A DNA stretch of 64,000 nucleotides, taken from NCBI GenBank assembly GCA_902617375.1, contig CACMWI010000005.1:22556-86555 (forward strand). The letters run 5' to 3'. Positions 30,708 to 40,078 of the stretch are shown piece by piece; position 1 is the first letter of the stretch, and each line of letters starts with the position of its first letter. The notes under the pieces were generated by a model. It ran no database searches. It worked only from the letters and a program-made list of their open reading frames with translations, and had not been told where the DNA came from. The stretch is from an uncultured Alphaproteobacteria bacterium. GTDB taxonomy: Bacteria; Pseudomonadota; Alphaproteobacteria; Methylaequorales; Methylaequoraceae. A program made the translations under genes and the position numbers.

Positions 30708-32687
30708 ATGAATAAAGTTAAAGATAAGCCATGGATGATAAGAACTTATGCTGGTCACTCATCAGCTGAAGCCTCCAACAGACTTTACAGAGAAAATTTA
30801 AAAAAAGGTCAAACAGGTTTATCGGTTGCTTTCGATTTACCCACTCAAACTGGATATGATTCAGATCATATTCTTTCAAAAGGTGAGGTTGGTAAAGTTG
30901 GAGTTCCAATTAGCCATATTGGAAATATGCAAACTCTTTTTAATAAAATTCCCTTGGAAAAAATGAACACTTCGATGACAATTAACGCTCCTGCGCCTTG
31001 GTTATTAGCTTTATATATTGCAACAGCAGAGAAACAAGGGGTTGACAAAAGGCTTCTTGCAGGTACCACACAAAATGATATTACAAAAGAATATTTATCA
31101 AGAGGTACTTACATTTTTCCTCCTGAACCTAGTTTAAAATTAACAACTGATATTATTAAATACACAACCAGTGAAATACCCAAATGGAACCCCATAAATA
31201 TTTGTTCGTATCACCTTCAGGAAGCAGGAGCAACGCCAGAGCAAGAACTCTCTATTGCTTTGGCTACTGCAATCGGTGTTTTAGAATATTTACATGATTC
31301 TGAAAAAATTAAGAACTCTCTTTTTGAAAAGATTGTGGGAAGAATAAGTTTTTTTGTTAACTCAGGAATGCGATTCGTTACCGAAACTGCAAAAATGGTT
31401 TCTTTCACTGAACTTTGGGATGAAATATGTTCCAAAAGGTTTAAAATTTCAGATCCAAAATATAGAAGATTTAGGTATGGTATGCAAGTTAACTCGCTTG
31501 GCTTAACTGAATTACAACCCGAAAATAATGTTTACAGAATTTTAATTCAAATGCTTCCGGTTGTTATTGCTAAAAATTCTAGAGCAAGAGCAGTTCAATT
31601 GCCAGCATGGAATGAAGCTCTTGGTCTTCCTAGACCATGGGACCAACAATGGAGTCTTCGACTGCAACAAATAATGGCATATGAAACAGACTTATTAGAA
31701 TTTTCAGATATATTTGAGGGTTCAAAAGTATTAAAAGAAAAAACAAACCTTTTGAAAAAATCTGCTTACGATCAGTTGTCAAAAATAGATAAAATTGGAG
31801 GATTGATTCCAGCAATTGAAAATGGTTATTTGAAAAGCCAACTTGTTGAATCTCAAACAAATAGGCAAAGGAATATAGAGCAGGGCGAACAAAAAGTTGT
31901 CGGTGTGAACTGTTTTTTAGAGGGAGAGAATTCACCTTTAGTAGATGAGAAAGATGGCGGATTTATGAAGGTTAATGATGAAGCTGAGAAAACTCAAATT
32001 AACAATGTAAAAAATTGGAAAGAAAAAAGAAATGATAAAAAAGTCGTCTTGTGTCTAAAAAAATTAAAGGAGATCGCAACGCAGGGCGGAAATATTATGG
32101 AAGTTTCCATCGATTGTGCTCATCAAGGTGTAACAACTGGAGAATGGTCAAATGTTATGAGAGAAGTGTTTGGAGAATACAGAGCTCCAACAGGAATAGT
32201 TTCATCTCATATCTCGAAAACTAGATCAAACGACTCAGATATACATCAAATTCAAAAAGAAATTAACAAAATAACTTCCAAACTTAAAAGACGTCCTAAA
32301 ATGCTGGTCGGCAAACCTGGTTTAGACGGGCACTCTAATGGTGCTGAACAAATAGCAGTTAGAGCAAGAGATATCGGCTTGGAAGTAGTTTATGACGGGA
32401 TAAGATCAACACCAGAGCAACTTGTAGTTGCTGCAATAGAAGAAGGTGTTCACATAATTGGCTTATCAATACTCTCTGGATCACACGTTCATCTTGTAAA
32501 AGTTATAATGAATCTTTTAAAAAAGAATGACTTTTCAAGAATACCTGTAATTGTTGGAGGAATCATTCCTCCATCTGATGAGAGAAAATTAAAGTCTTTT
32601 GGAGTAAAAGAAGTCTTTACGCCAAAGGATTTTAAAATTGAAGAAATAATGAAACAAATAACCCAAATTATTAAAGAAGCATATTAA
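30708..32687 (+). CDS. ecm: Ethylmalonyl-CoA mutase
   Basis: This 659-residue adenosylcobalamin-dependent mutase isomerises ethylmalonyl-CoA to methylsuccinyl-CoA. The N-terminal catalytic barrel begins with KPWMIRTYAGHSSAEASN and LSVAFDLPTQTGYDSDH. The C-terminal B12-binding domain (about 525-659) has the lower-ligand motif GKPGLDGHSNGAEQIAVRAR and GLSILSGSHVHLV. Adjacency to ccr and mcd makes Ecm much more likely than methylmalonyl-CoA mutase. AAGGA lies 6 nt before the ATG. The stop overlaps the next ATG (TAATG). Confidence 0.94.
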   Translation: MNKVKDKPWMIRTYAGHSSAEASNRLYRENLKKGQTGLSVAFDLPTQTGYDSDHILSKGEVGKVGVPISHIGNMQTLFNKIPLEKMNTSMTINAPAPWLLALYIATAEKQGVDKRLLAGTTQNDITKEYLSRGTYIFPPEPSLKLTTDIIKYTTSEIPKWNPINICSYHLQEAGATPEQELSIALATAIGVLEYLHDSEKIKNSLFEKIVGRISFFVNSGMRFVTETAKMVSFTELWDEICSKRFKISDPKYRRFRYGMQVNSLGLTELQPENNVYRILIQMLPVVIAKNSRARAVQLPAWNEALGLPRPWDQQWSLRLQQIMAYETDLLEFSDIFEGSKVLKEKTNLLKKSAYDQLSKIDKIGGLIPAIENGYLKSQLVESQTNRQRNIEQGEQKVVGVNCFLEGENSPLVDEKDGGFMKVNDEAEKTQINNVKNWKEKRNDKKVVLCLKKLKEIATQGGNIMEVSIDCAHQGVTTGEWSNVMREVFGEYRAPTGIVSSHISKTRSNDSDIHQIQKEINKITSKLKRRPKMLVGKPGLDGHSNGAEQIAVRARDIGLEVVYDGIRSTPEQLVVAAIEEGVHIIGLSILSGSHVHLVKVIMNLLKKNDFSRIPVIVGGIIPPSDERKLKSFGVKEVFTPKDFKIEEIMKQITQIIKEAY

Positions 32688-33540
32688 TGAGTAAAAAAAA
32701 ACTTTAGATTTAGCTATTCATATATTAAGACAAATCAATGATTATGATCTTTCAGAGTATATTCCTATAAAGCTTAATGACAAAAACATTGGATGGGCGC
32801 ACATCTCAACTTTATGTAACGTTCCAAATATTAAAATTCCATGCAAACACGTGGACATTAACAAAATTATTGATTTTACCAATCAGTCCGCCTCAAGAAA
32901 GAGAGAACTTGAATATTGCCCAATTTTTGATTTTGAATCGTTAAAACCAAAACTTAAGTTCGATCACAAAAAAAAATTTTGCAATGGAAGAAAATTCATC
33001 ATAGAAAGAAAATTTCTCTCAAAATTTGGATTCCCAGCATATGGAGTGCACTGCAATGTTTGGAGTAAATTCAAAAACTCAACAATTATTCATCTAGCCA
33101 AGAGATCGCACAAACTTAATAATTTCCCAGGTCTTTATGATAATTTAATTGCTGGTGGTCAACCAATAGATTTATCAATAAAAAATAATTTCTTTAAAGA
33201 AGCATTTGAGGAGGCTGGTTTAAGTCAAAAACAATCTTCCCATGCCAAAAAAAGTAATACTGTCCATTATCGACATAATGAAAACACAAATTTTAATTCA
33301 GCAATTATATTTAACTATCACTTAGAAAAATCTGACGATATGAAATTTTCAAATCAAGACGGAGAGGTAGAAAGTTTTTTATCGATTGAAATTAATAAAC
33401 TTTACAAAATTTTAGAAAAAAATTTGTTAAAACCAAATTGTGTAATTCCATTAATTGATTTTTTTATATTAAAAGAGAGTGATTTAGTTCCAAAAAACGT
33501 TATCGTTGAAATTAAAAGATTATTTGATAATGATGAATGA
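32687..33540 (+). CDS. Nudix hydrolase (DUF4743 type) with a 1-nt frameshift near its start
   Basis: The open frame has no canonical start until GTG 32851, yet it reads as protein from 32695 on (TLDLAIHILRQINDYDLSEY, then IGWAHISTL), the expected N-terminal domain of the family. ATG 32687, which overlaps the ecm stop, is out of phase. It runs through nine A (32693-32701) and stops after five more codons. One extra A would join the two frames into a protein of about 284 residues. The Nudix region is GLYDNLIAGGQPIDLS followed by FKEAFEEAGL. The substrate is unknown; relatives resemble the N-terminal part of fungal thiamine pyrophosphokinase. Confidence 0.75.
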
Positions 33541-34186
33541 AAACTTTAATGGACAAATCTTGCTGCCGGAAGAAAATATAGTCAAAAATGCAATTGTATT
33601 TCTGCATGGTTATGGTGCAAATTCTGAAGATCTGATTAATATTGGTTTAGAATGGAAAAAAAATCTGCCATTCACAGCTTTTATTTCTCCAAATGCTCCA
33701 TTTAAATGTGAATGGGGAGACAATGCTTATCAATGGTTTGACCTCACATCTATTTCCCCTGAAAAAATTGGTGAAGGTTTAAAAAAGGCAGGCCCGCATC
33801 TCATAAATTTGATAGAGGATGTTAAAAAAAAATTTTCTTTGGTTGAATCTCAAATTGCTTTTTTCGGATTTTCTCAAGGAGCAATGATGGGCTTATATCA
33901 TTTGTGTAAAAGAAAGCAGAGTTGTGCAGGATTATTAGCTTACTCAGGACTTCTTTTTGAGGATAAAGAGTTTGAAAATGAAGTTTCATCTAAATTCCCA
34001 ATAAGAATTTTTCACGGCAAAGACGATGAAGTAATACATTATGAGAATTCATTAAACTCTTATAATAAACTAAAAAAAATGGGCTTCTCTGTTGATCATC
34101 ATATTCAAGACAACCTTGGCCATGGTATTGACAAATTTGGCTTAGAATTCGGAAATGATTTCTTGAAAAAAATTTTTAAAGTTTAA
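33530..34186 (+). CDS. Phospholipase/carboxylesterase family alpha/beta hydrolase
   Basis: This protein of about 218 residues has the fold AIVFLHGYGANSEDLINIG, nucleophile motif FFGFSQGAMMGLYHLC (GxSxG), catalytic Asp in FHGKDDEVIHY and His in LGHGID. It belongs to the YpfH/EstB-like carboxylesterases. The physiological substrate cannot be predicted. The start is at ATG 33530 or 33533, both overlapping the end of the Nudix gene, so the two are coupled. A longer frame to 33506 is unnecessary. Confidence 0.88.
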   Translation: MMNENFNGQILLPEENIVKNAIVFLHGYGANSEDLINIGLEWKKNLPFTAFISPNAPFKCEWGDNAYQWFDLTSISPEKIGEGLKKAGPHLINLIEDVKKKFSLVESQIAFFGFSQGAMMGLYHLCKRKQSCAGLLAYSGLLFEDKEFENEVSSKFPIRIFHGKDDEVIHYENSLNSYNKLKKMGFSVDHHIQDNLGHGIDKFGLEFGNDFLKKIFKV

Positions 34187-34226
34187 AATTCGTTGTTTAT
34201 TCACAATATAATAATAAAGTAAACTT

Positions 34227-34787
34227 ATGAATTTAGTACCTAATAAATGTCCCGCACTTGTGCTGAACGCTGATTATCAGCCATTGAGCTATTTTCCTTT
34301 ATCCACATGGTCTTGGAAAAGCGCACTCAAGGCAGTTTTTTTAGATAGAGTGAATGTAGTTTCAGAATACAATCAAGTCGTTAGGTCTCCCTCTACAACA
34401 TTCAAACTCCCAAGTGTTGTTTCTCTTAAAGACTACATTCCATTACCAGAAAAAGCAGCATTTACAAGATTTAACGTTTTTTTAAGAGATAAATTTTTAT
34501 GTCAATATTGCTCAAAAAGTTTTAAAGTTGAAGAACTAACTTTTGATCATGTTATACCAAAATCTAAAGGAGGAAAAACTACTTGGGACAATGTTGTCAC
34601 ATCTTGCAGAGTTTGTAATACTTTGAAGGGAAATAAATCTTTGAAAAAAATTGGAGTTAAACTTAAATCTAACCCATATACACCAAATAACTTTGAACTC
34701 AAAGAAATTGGAAGAATGTTTCCTCCTAATTTTCTTCACCAAAGCTGGAATGATTTTTTATATTGGGATTCAGAGCTTGAACCTTAA
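34227..34787 (+). CDS. HNH endonuclease family protein
   Basis: This 186-residue protein has a complete HNH motif: LCQYCSKSF zinc-knuckle Cys pair, LTFDHVIPKSKGG with the catalytic His, WDNVVTSCRVCN with Asn and the second Cys pair. The N-terminal LNADYQPLSYFPLSTWSWKSA is the conserved lead of a widespread chromosomal HNH family that is not tied to mobile elements. The role is unknown. It ends in a 4-bp overlap with convergent coq7. Confidence 0.88.
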   Translation: MNLVPNKCPALVLNADYQPLSYFPLSTWSWKSALKAVFLDRVNVVSEYNQVVRSPSTTFKLPSVVSLKDYIPLPEKAAFTRFNVFLRDKFLCQYCSKSFKVEELTFDHVIPKSKGGKTTWDNVVTSCRVCNTLKGNKSLKKIGVKLKSNPYTPNNFELKEIGRMFPPNFLHQSWNDFLYWDSELEP

Positions 34788-35308
34788 ATTTTTTTTGAAA
34801 GCCTAATCGCTAGTCTAGTTAAATTCTTTGTTAAATTCTTAAAAATATCTACACTTTGATCGTTGAGGTTAGATTGTTCTGCAAACGACCTGTGCTCATC
34901 TTCATCTGCACAAAATTTTTTTATTTTTTTGAGCATCTCTTTTTCTGATCCCAGACTTTCCAAATATTTTATTTGTGCATTGTAATGATCAACAATCACT
35001 TCTTCTACTGCTTCTGTGCAGGCGTGTACATATTTTTCTCCTAGCACCGATGTAACTGCACCTAAAAAATATCCACCGTAATGCCAAATTGGACTAAGAG
35101 CCGTTGGTCTAGTTCTATTCTTTAACATTGTCTTGTCAAAATAATCGAAATGTTCAAATTCTTCGGCAATCATTATTTCAAGCTTTTTCTTCAACTCTTT
35201 TTTTTTGCAAAACTTTATTTGCCCAGAATAAATTCGTTGAGCTCCATACTCACCTGCGTGGTTGACTCTTATAATCTCATCAATTCTTTTTTGAAGTTTA
35301 GTTTTCAT
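34784..35308 (-). CDS. coq7: Demethoxyubiquinone hydroxylase Coq7
   Basis: This 174-residue di-iron protein hydroxylates demethoxyubiquinone in ubiquinone synthesis. Iron ligands are seen in NHAGEYGAQRIY, EEFEHFDYF, VEEVIVDHYN and DEDEHRSFAEQ. It is cytoplasmic and peripheral to the membrane. Together with NDH-2 and ETF genes in the window it supports a ubiquinone-based aerobic respiratory chain. Confidence 0.94.
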   Translation of the reverse strand: MKTKLQKRIDEIIRVNHAGEYGAQRIYSGQIKFCKKKELKKKLEIMIAEEFEHFDYFDKTMLKNRTRPTALSPIWHYGGYFLGAVTSVLGEKYVHACTEAVEEVIVDHYNAQIKYLESLGSEKEMLKKIKKFCADEDEHRSFAEQSNLNDQSVDIFKNLTKNLTRLAIRLSKKI

Positions 35309-35468
35309 TTTTTTAAATATAGTTCGTTAACTTAATTAGTAAAGTTGAATTTAGAAAGTTGAAATTTACAAAAAAACCAAATACTAATCCGATAAAGAAT
35401 TACAATCCAAATAAATTCTGACACAAATATATGTCAGTTTTATTGAGTAGAGATTGACCAAAAAAAAG

Positions 35469-36152
35469 CTACTTCTTAATTACAAGTAAGTTATTATCCT
35501 TTAAATGGGCACGTGAAGATAATTCAACAAAAAAATAATTAAATTTTTTCTTTTCAAAGAATTTTATAAATCTTTCTTTATCCTTATAAAAAATATCTTC
35601 TATTATATAGAATCCATTTGATCCAAGAAAATTTATTGAATTTAAGAAAAAATTTATTGTTCCATCAAATTGATGACATCCGTCATCAATAATCAAATCA
35701 AAATCACTAATTTTTACTTTCTTCCACATTTCTTTTATGCTTTTTGAATCAAACTGATCTACTTTAAAAGTTTTAATTCTATCTTCTTCAAATAAGGTAT
35801 TAGGATCAATATCTGCTCCAAATATTTTTGCTTTAGAAAAAAAATTCTTCCATACCCTGAGAGAAGCTCCAGGCAATGATTTTCTTTTTAATTCATCATT
35901 AAATACTTTATTGGTTCCTATACCAAGTTCAAACACTTTTTTTATTTGAAAGCGTTGATTGGAAAATAAAAAATAGTAAAAATCTGTATAACTATGAGGC
36001 TTCCAAGAAAAAAATTTCTTATAACCCTCAAAAGAACCTTTGTCACAACCAAATTTCTTACACAGTTTATTAAGTTCGTTTGCTTGAAATTGATAGTGCA
36101 ATGTAAAGGAATCTAGTGATTTTTTTTTTTGATTATTAAAAAATTTGAACAT
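35469..36152 (-). CDS. Class I SAM-dependent methyltransferase-like protein
   Basis: This 227-residue protein has motif I VFELGIGTNKVF, then AKIFGADIDPNTLF and FDLIIDDGCHQFDGTINF, as in small methyltransferases of surface-polysaccharide clusters that act on sugars or lipids. The N-terminus holds a helical segment (LHYQFQANELNKLCKKFGCDK). The substrate is unknown. It is AT-rich, like the neighbouring surface block, and has 160 nt of apparently non-coding DNA before coq7. Confidence 0.7.
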   Translation of the reverse strand: MFKFFNNQKKKSLDSFTLHYQFQANELNKLCKKFGCDKGSFEGYKKFFSWKPHSYTDFYYFLFSNQRFQIKKVFELGIGTNKVFNDELKRKSLPGASLRVWKNFFSKAKIFGADIDPNTLFEEDRIKTFKVDQFDSKSIKEMWKKVKISDFDLIIDDGCHQFDGTINFFLNSINFLGSNGFYIIEDIFYKDKERFIKFFEKKKFNYFFVELSSRAHLKDNNLLVIKK

Positions 36153-36209
36153 ATTAAATTTTGTATCATTCCTCCGAGAGATTAAATATTTAAGACTCAG
36201 GAAAAAGTT

Positions 36210-36695
36210 TTACTTTCTAGATCCATATAATCTCCAAACAAAATATATATTGAATAATACCAGTGATAAAGAAATTATTGTATTAATATTCGCTAAAGAA
36301 AATCCCATCACACTAAAAAGTATTTCATCACACTTTGTTAGTGGCACAGAATCCAGATGCATTCTTAAATCTTCAATGCTTTCAAAATTTCCCACTGAAG
36401 ATGTACAACCAGAACTATATTCGACAAATCCTCTTTCTACTAAACTGTGAAAAAAAGCAATTAAAAAACTTATAAAAAAGAGAAAAAAAATTGAATAGAA
36501 ATGAATATTTTTATATTCCATAAAAAAGGAAATGATGCAGATACAAATTATAAAAAAATACGGGATTCGCTGGTAAATACACAATTCACACGGAGGAAAA
36601 TTATAAAAGAATTCTAGTATGTATGCCCCTGTTATTATTATCAACGATATGGAAAAAGCCACACGGAAATAATATTTTTTTATATTTTCAACCAT
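36210..36695 (-). CDS. dsbB: Disulfide bond formation protein DsbB
   Basis: This 161-residue inner-membrane protein with four hydrophobic helices re-oxidises DsbA and passes electrons to quinone. The first redox pair is in FPPCELCIYQRIPYF (CxxC after helix 1). The second pair is in the periplasmic loop (SSGCTSSVG and LTKCDE). The length and spacing are normal for DsbB. Its DsbA partner is not in the window. Confidence 0.88.
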   Translation of the reverse strand: MVENIKKYYFRVAFSISLIIITGAYILEFFYNFPPCELCIYQRIPYFFIICICIISFFMEYKNIHFYSIFFLFFISFLIAFFHSLVERGFVEYSSGCTSSVGNFESIEDLRMHLDSVPLTKCDEILFSVMGFSLANINTIISLSLVLFNIYFVWRLYGSRK

Positions 36696-36763
36696 ATGAA
36701 TTTTAAAAAAAGTATTTAAAACAAAGTGAATATTTTTTTTATATAATATGCTATTTAAAATTA

Positions 36764-37480
36764 ATGATTAAACATTTCAAAGAAAAATTCATTAAAAAAA
36801 CCATAATTTATAAATTTTACAGATATTTTAAATATAAAATTAATTTTTTTCCTTCATATGGTGCAACCGGAGAAGATGTTTTATTGAGTAAAATATTTAA
36901 AAATAAAATTGGCTTTTATGTTGACGTCGGAGCACTCCATCCAATTAACGGATCAAATACTTATCATCTTTATAAAAAAGGGTGGAAAGGAATAAACTTT
37001 GATCTAATGGAAGATAACATAAAGCTATTCAAAATTTTTCGTCCAAAGGACATTTCATTAAGTGTAGCTATTTCATCAAAATCTGGTTTAATTAATTCTT
37101 ACATATTTGATAGTGGATCCGGTCTTAATACGTTAGAGAGAAGTTGGGCTGAAAAATGGTCTAAAGTAATTAATAAAAATTTCAAAACTGTCAAAATAAA
37201 AAAAGAAAAACTTACAAATCTTTTAAATAAATATAATTGCCCTAAAAATTTTGATCTTTTAAATATAGATGTTGAGAATCACGAATTAGAGGTTTTAAAA
37301 GGATTAGACTTTAAGACTTACAAACCAAAGATTATAACGATCGAAATACATACAAAAAAAACTAAAGATATATTCAAATCACTTATTTATAAGTATTTGG
37401 AAAAAAAAAATTATGAGCTAATCTCACAATATTATCAAACATCTTTTTTTAAATTAAATAACTACAATGATTTAGATTAA
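36764..37480 (+). CDS. FkbM-family methyltransferase
   Basis: This 238-residue protein has the FkbM-type core: ATGEDVLLSKIFKNKIGFYVDVGALHPINGSNTYHLYKKGWKG (split here as motif I GFYVDVGALHP and NTYHLYKKGWKGINFD), then NIDVENHELEVLKGLD. Such O-methyltransferases decorate sugars or lipids. Its neighbours are membrane and glycan-related genes. The gene overlaps the convergent YqaA-like gene by 4 bp. Confidence 0.83.
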   Translation: MIKHFKEKFIKKTIIYKFYRYFKYKINFFPSYGATGEDVLLSKIFKNKIGFYVDVGALHPINGSNTYHLYKKGWKGINFDLMEDNIKLFKIFRPKDISLSVAISSKSGLINSYIFDSGSGLNTLERSWAEKWSKVINKNFKTVKIKKEKLTNLLNKYNCPKNFDLLNIDVENHELEVLKGLDFKTYKPKIITIEIHTKKTKDIFKSLIYKYLEKKNYELISQYYQTSFFKLNNYNDLD

Positions 37481-38055
37481 TTAAAAATATATAAAATCAA
37501 AATTATTATTAAAATTATACTTATAAAATTGATATATTTTCCGATAATATTTTTAGTAGCATTACCATATTTAAATACAAAATATGAAACCAAGAAAAAT
37601 CTCAAGAATCTCGATAATAATGAGAAAATTATAAACTGAAATATATTTATTCCTATTATACCAGATCCTAAACAAGTAATTTTGTATGGAAATGGAGAAA
37701 AGCCTCCTATAATTATTAAAATTATCCCTAATTCGTAAAATTTTTCATTAAAGTGATTTAATTTAAAAATAAAAGTTGGATAAATTTCTGTTAAAAGTGG
37801 AGAAATTTGGTTCCATATAAAAAATCCGATGTAATAAGCAAAAACCCCCCCAAGAACGGAAAAAGCAGTTACATAAATGGAAATTTTTAAGTATTCTTTT
37901 CTTTTAGCCAAAACATATGGTATTAAAAAAATATCTGTTGGAATTGGAAAAAAAATAGATTCTATAAACGATATTAAGTAAATATAAATTTTTGATTTTT
38001 TTTGTGAAAAAAAATTTATGCTTCTATCAAATATTTTCTCATATAAATTTCTCAT
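37477..38055 (-). CDS. YqaA/DedA (VTT) family membrane protein
   Basis: This 192-residue protein has five or so hydrophobic segments and the VTT-family motifs ESIFFPIPTDIFLIP and GGFSPFPYKITCLGSG, which form the re-entrant loops seen in DedA/TMEM41 proteins. Members are thought to flip or transport polyprenyl- or phospholipids across the membrane. A second VTT protein is encoded at 39.2 kb. Confidence 0.8.
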   Translation of the reverse strand: MRNLYEKIFDRSINFFSQKKSKIYIYLISFIESIFFPIPTDIFLIPYVLAKRKEYLKISIYVTAFSVLGGVFAYYIGFFIWNQISPLLTEIYPTFIFKLNHFNEKFYELGIILIIIGGFSPFPYKITCLGSGIIGINIFQFIIFSLLSRFLRFFLVSYFVFKYGNATKNIIGKYINFISIILIIILILYIFN

Positions 38056-38328
38056 TTTTTTTTACTTAATGTGTTTCCTTCTAGTTAAGTAGAAGTGTTT
38101 TTGAATGAATCAAAATTATACTTAAATTATAAGTTTATTTAAATTAGTCTAGATTGAATTCCTTTTTTTGATTTAAAAATAATTTTTTTGTTCAAACATT
38201 AAAGTAATCTCTGTATCAAAAAATTATAAATATCATCAAAAAAGAAATTCTTAAACGTTTTTTTAGTTTTTTAAATTTACTGATTAGAGTATAAAATAAA
38301 CATTCAATAAATAAAATTTAAGTTTCAA
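38056..38328. other. Non-coding AT-rich gap
   Basis: This 273-bp gap separates the divergent YqaA-like gene and methyltransferase. I see no gene, RNA or clear hairpin terminator, only A/T tracts that could hold promoters for both sides. Confidence 0.5.
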
Positions 38329-39036
38329 ATGCAAAATTCAAAAAACACAAAATATTCTGGTGTCATAGAGCAATTTAATATGGAAGTAATGACAAATTAT
38401 AACGATCATATCTTCGAAGTTGCTTCAAGTTATTTTAAAAATGTAAAAAAATGCATAGATTTTGGAGCGGGAATTGGAACTTTAGCCCTTATATTAAGGG
38501 AAAAATTTAACATTAGTCCAGTCTGTATTGAGATAGACGAAGATAATATTGATTACTTGAAAAAGAGAAAGTTTAAATTTTTCAGAAATCTTAAAAGCGC
38601 ACCAACCGATAATGATTTAATATTTTCTTCCAATGTATTAGAACATATCAAAGATGATCAAAATACTTTAAATTTAATAAAAAAAAAATTAAAAAAAAAT
38701 GGAATTTTATTCCTTTTTCTTCCAGCTAAAATGTTACTTTGGAGTGCTATGGACGAAGCTGTTGGTCATTATAGACGTTATGAATTTAGAGAAATTAAAA
38801 TGAAATGCGAAAAAGCAGGTTTTAATATAAAGAAAATTCATTATGTAGACAGCATCGGTTTTTTCGGATCTTTAGCAATAAAAATTTTTGGATATAATAC
38901 AAACAATGGTTTGGGCTCCAAAAAGTCTATTGTATTTTATGATAAATATATTTTTCCGATTTCTAAGATTCTTGACAAACTTGGTTTCAAACACTTTATT
39001 GGAAAAAATTTATTAATAATTGCAAAAAAAAAATAA
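38329..39036 (+). CDS. Class I SAM-dependent methyltransferase
   Basis: This 235-residue protein has motif I CIDFGAGIGTLALILRE, acidic loop VCIEIDEDNIDYL, and FSSNVLEHIKDDQNTLNLI with LFLFLPAKMLLWSAMDEAVGHYRRYE, as in Methyltransf_11/UbiE-like enzymes of glycan and lipid clusters. The conserved GHYRRY segment is frequent in methyltransferases next to family 2 glycosyltransferases. The substrate is unknown. Confidence 0.82.
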   Translation: MQNSKNTKYSGVIEQFNMEVMTNYNDHIFEVASSYFKNVKKCIDFGAGIGTLALILREKFNISPVCIEIDEDNIDYLKKRKFKFFRNLKSAPTDNDLIFSSNVLEHIKDDQNTLNLIKKKLKKNGILFLFLPAKMLLWSAMDEAVGHYRRYEFREIKMKCEKAGFNIKKIHYVDSIGFFGSLAIKIFGYNTNNGLGSKKSIVFYDKYIFPISKILDKLGFKHFIGKNLLIIAKKK

Positions 39037-39178
39037 TTTGAGTTGTAAATTTTTAATTATATGAAAGTAGATTATAGAATTTTCAGATACTATAGAAGCA
39101 AAGTAATTGTCGAGATTATTGTATAAAATCTTATAAAAAAAAATTATTAAAATTTTTCTGATTTCTTAAAATATTAGA

Positions 39179-39781
39179 ATGGAAATAATTGATAAAATAT
39201 TAAACCTATACCTATCATTTGAATATCTTTTAGATACTCACTTCTATAAATTCTCAATTTTTTACATCTTAATTTCTATTATTTGGATTTCTTTAATTGG
39301 TATTGTTACTCCAGTATTATTAATCTCAGCTTTGGCTTTTGGATATTCTGGAGCATTTATTTCTTTATTCGCTCTTGTAATTAGTTCTTTAATAAATTTT
39401 TTTATAGCCAGAAAGACAAAAAGGTTAATTTCGAAATTTAGATATAAAAAACCATTAATTTCAAATAATCCTCTCATAGTTTATATAATTTTTCGTTTCC
39501 TACCAGGAGTACCATTTTTAATAAAGAACTTCTCGGTAGTCTTATTTAAACTCAATTTAAAAAAATTTTTTCTTGCAGTTATTTTATCCGACACGCCTCA
39601 AGTGTTAATTTATACTTTTTTTTGTGTAAGGTTGATAGACTCGTCTAACAATTTTTTTTTAAATCAAAACTATATTCAACTAGTTGAGCAAATGTATTTA
39701 CCAATTTTATTAATAATTCTTTTATTAATATTCTTATATTTTATAAACAAGAAAATTGGTTATAAATTTTTTGGAAAATAA
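39179..39781 (+). CDS. VTT-domain (TVP38/TMEM64-like) membrane protein
   Basis: This 200-residue integral membrane protein has a hydrophobic core with GFGYSG-like LAFGYSGAFISLF and the conserved YIIFRFLPGVPFLIKNFSVVLF segment, where VTT proteins have their R-x-x-P-x-x-P re-entrant motif. It is probably a lipid or polyisoprenoid translocase. It is the last gene before the decayed tRNA-Leu relic. Confidence 0.75.
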   Translation: MEIIDKILNLYLSFEYLLDTHFYKFSIFYILISIIWISLIGIVTPVLLISALAFGYSGAFISLFALVISSLINFFIARKTKRLISKFRYKKPLISNNPLIVYIIFRFLPGVPFLIKNFSVVLFKLNLKKFFLAVILSDTPQVLIYTFFCVRLIDSSNNFFLNQNYIQLVEQMYLPILLIILLLIFLYFINKKIGYKFFGK

Positions 39782-39848
39782 TAAAAAATTTGTAAATTAA
39801 TTTACTATTCATGTGAAATAAATCTTTAATACTTTACTTTCAAACTCT

Positions 39849-39945
39849 TACACATAATTGGTAGACGCGACGGATTAAAAATTGGTTGAACTTCGTTTTA
39901 TTTTGGAATCAATTCTCGAATCGAGATTTGGTTTTGTAATTCATT
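39849..39945 (+). pseudogene. Decayed tRNA-Leu copy
   Basis: Bases 39857-39880 (AATTGGTAGACGCGACGGAT and on) match the D-arm and anticodon stem of the functional tRNA-Leu at 45134-45220. TTGAACTTCG from the variable arm follows. The anticodon loop has lost its C, the acceptor 5' half is gone and the T-arm is barely recognisable (TTCTCGAATCGAGA). It is a dead copy of the same tRNA, 5.3 kb upstream of the live one. It probably marks an older integration or duplication event. Confidence 0.75.
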
Positions 39946-40078
39946 AAATAAAATTACAAAAGATTCTAAATTAGACCCTTATTAACAGGTTAAATTGGGG
40001 AAAAACATTGAAAAATTGTGAGATTAGCAAAAAAAAGTTGATTATAATTTTAGATTATTCAACCTAGCCTCTTGAAAA

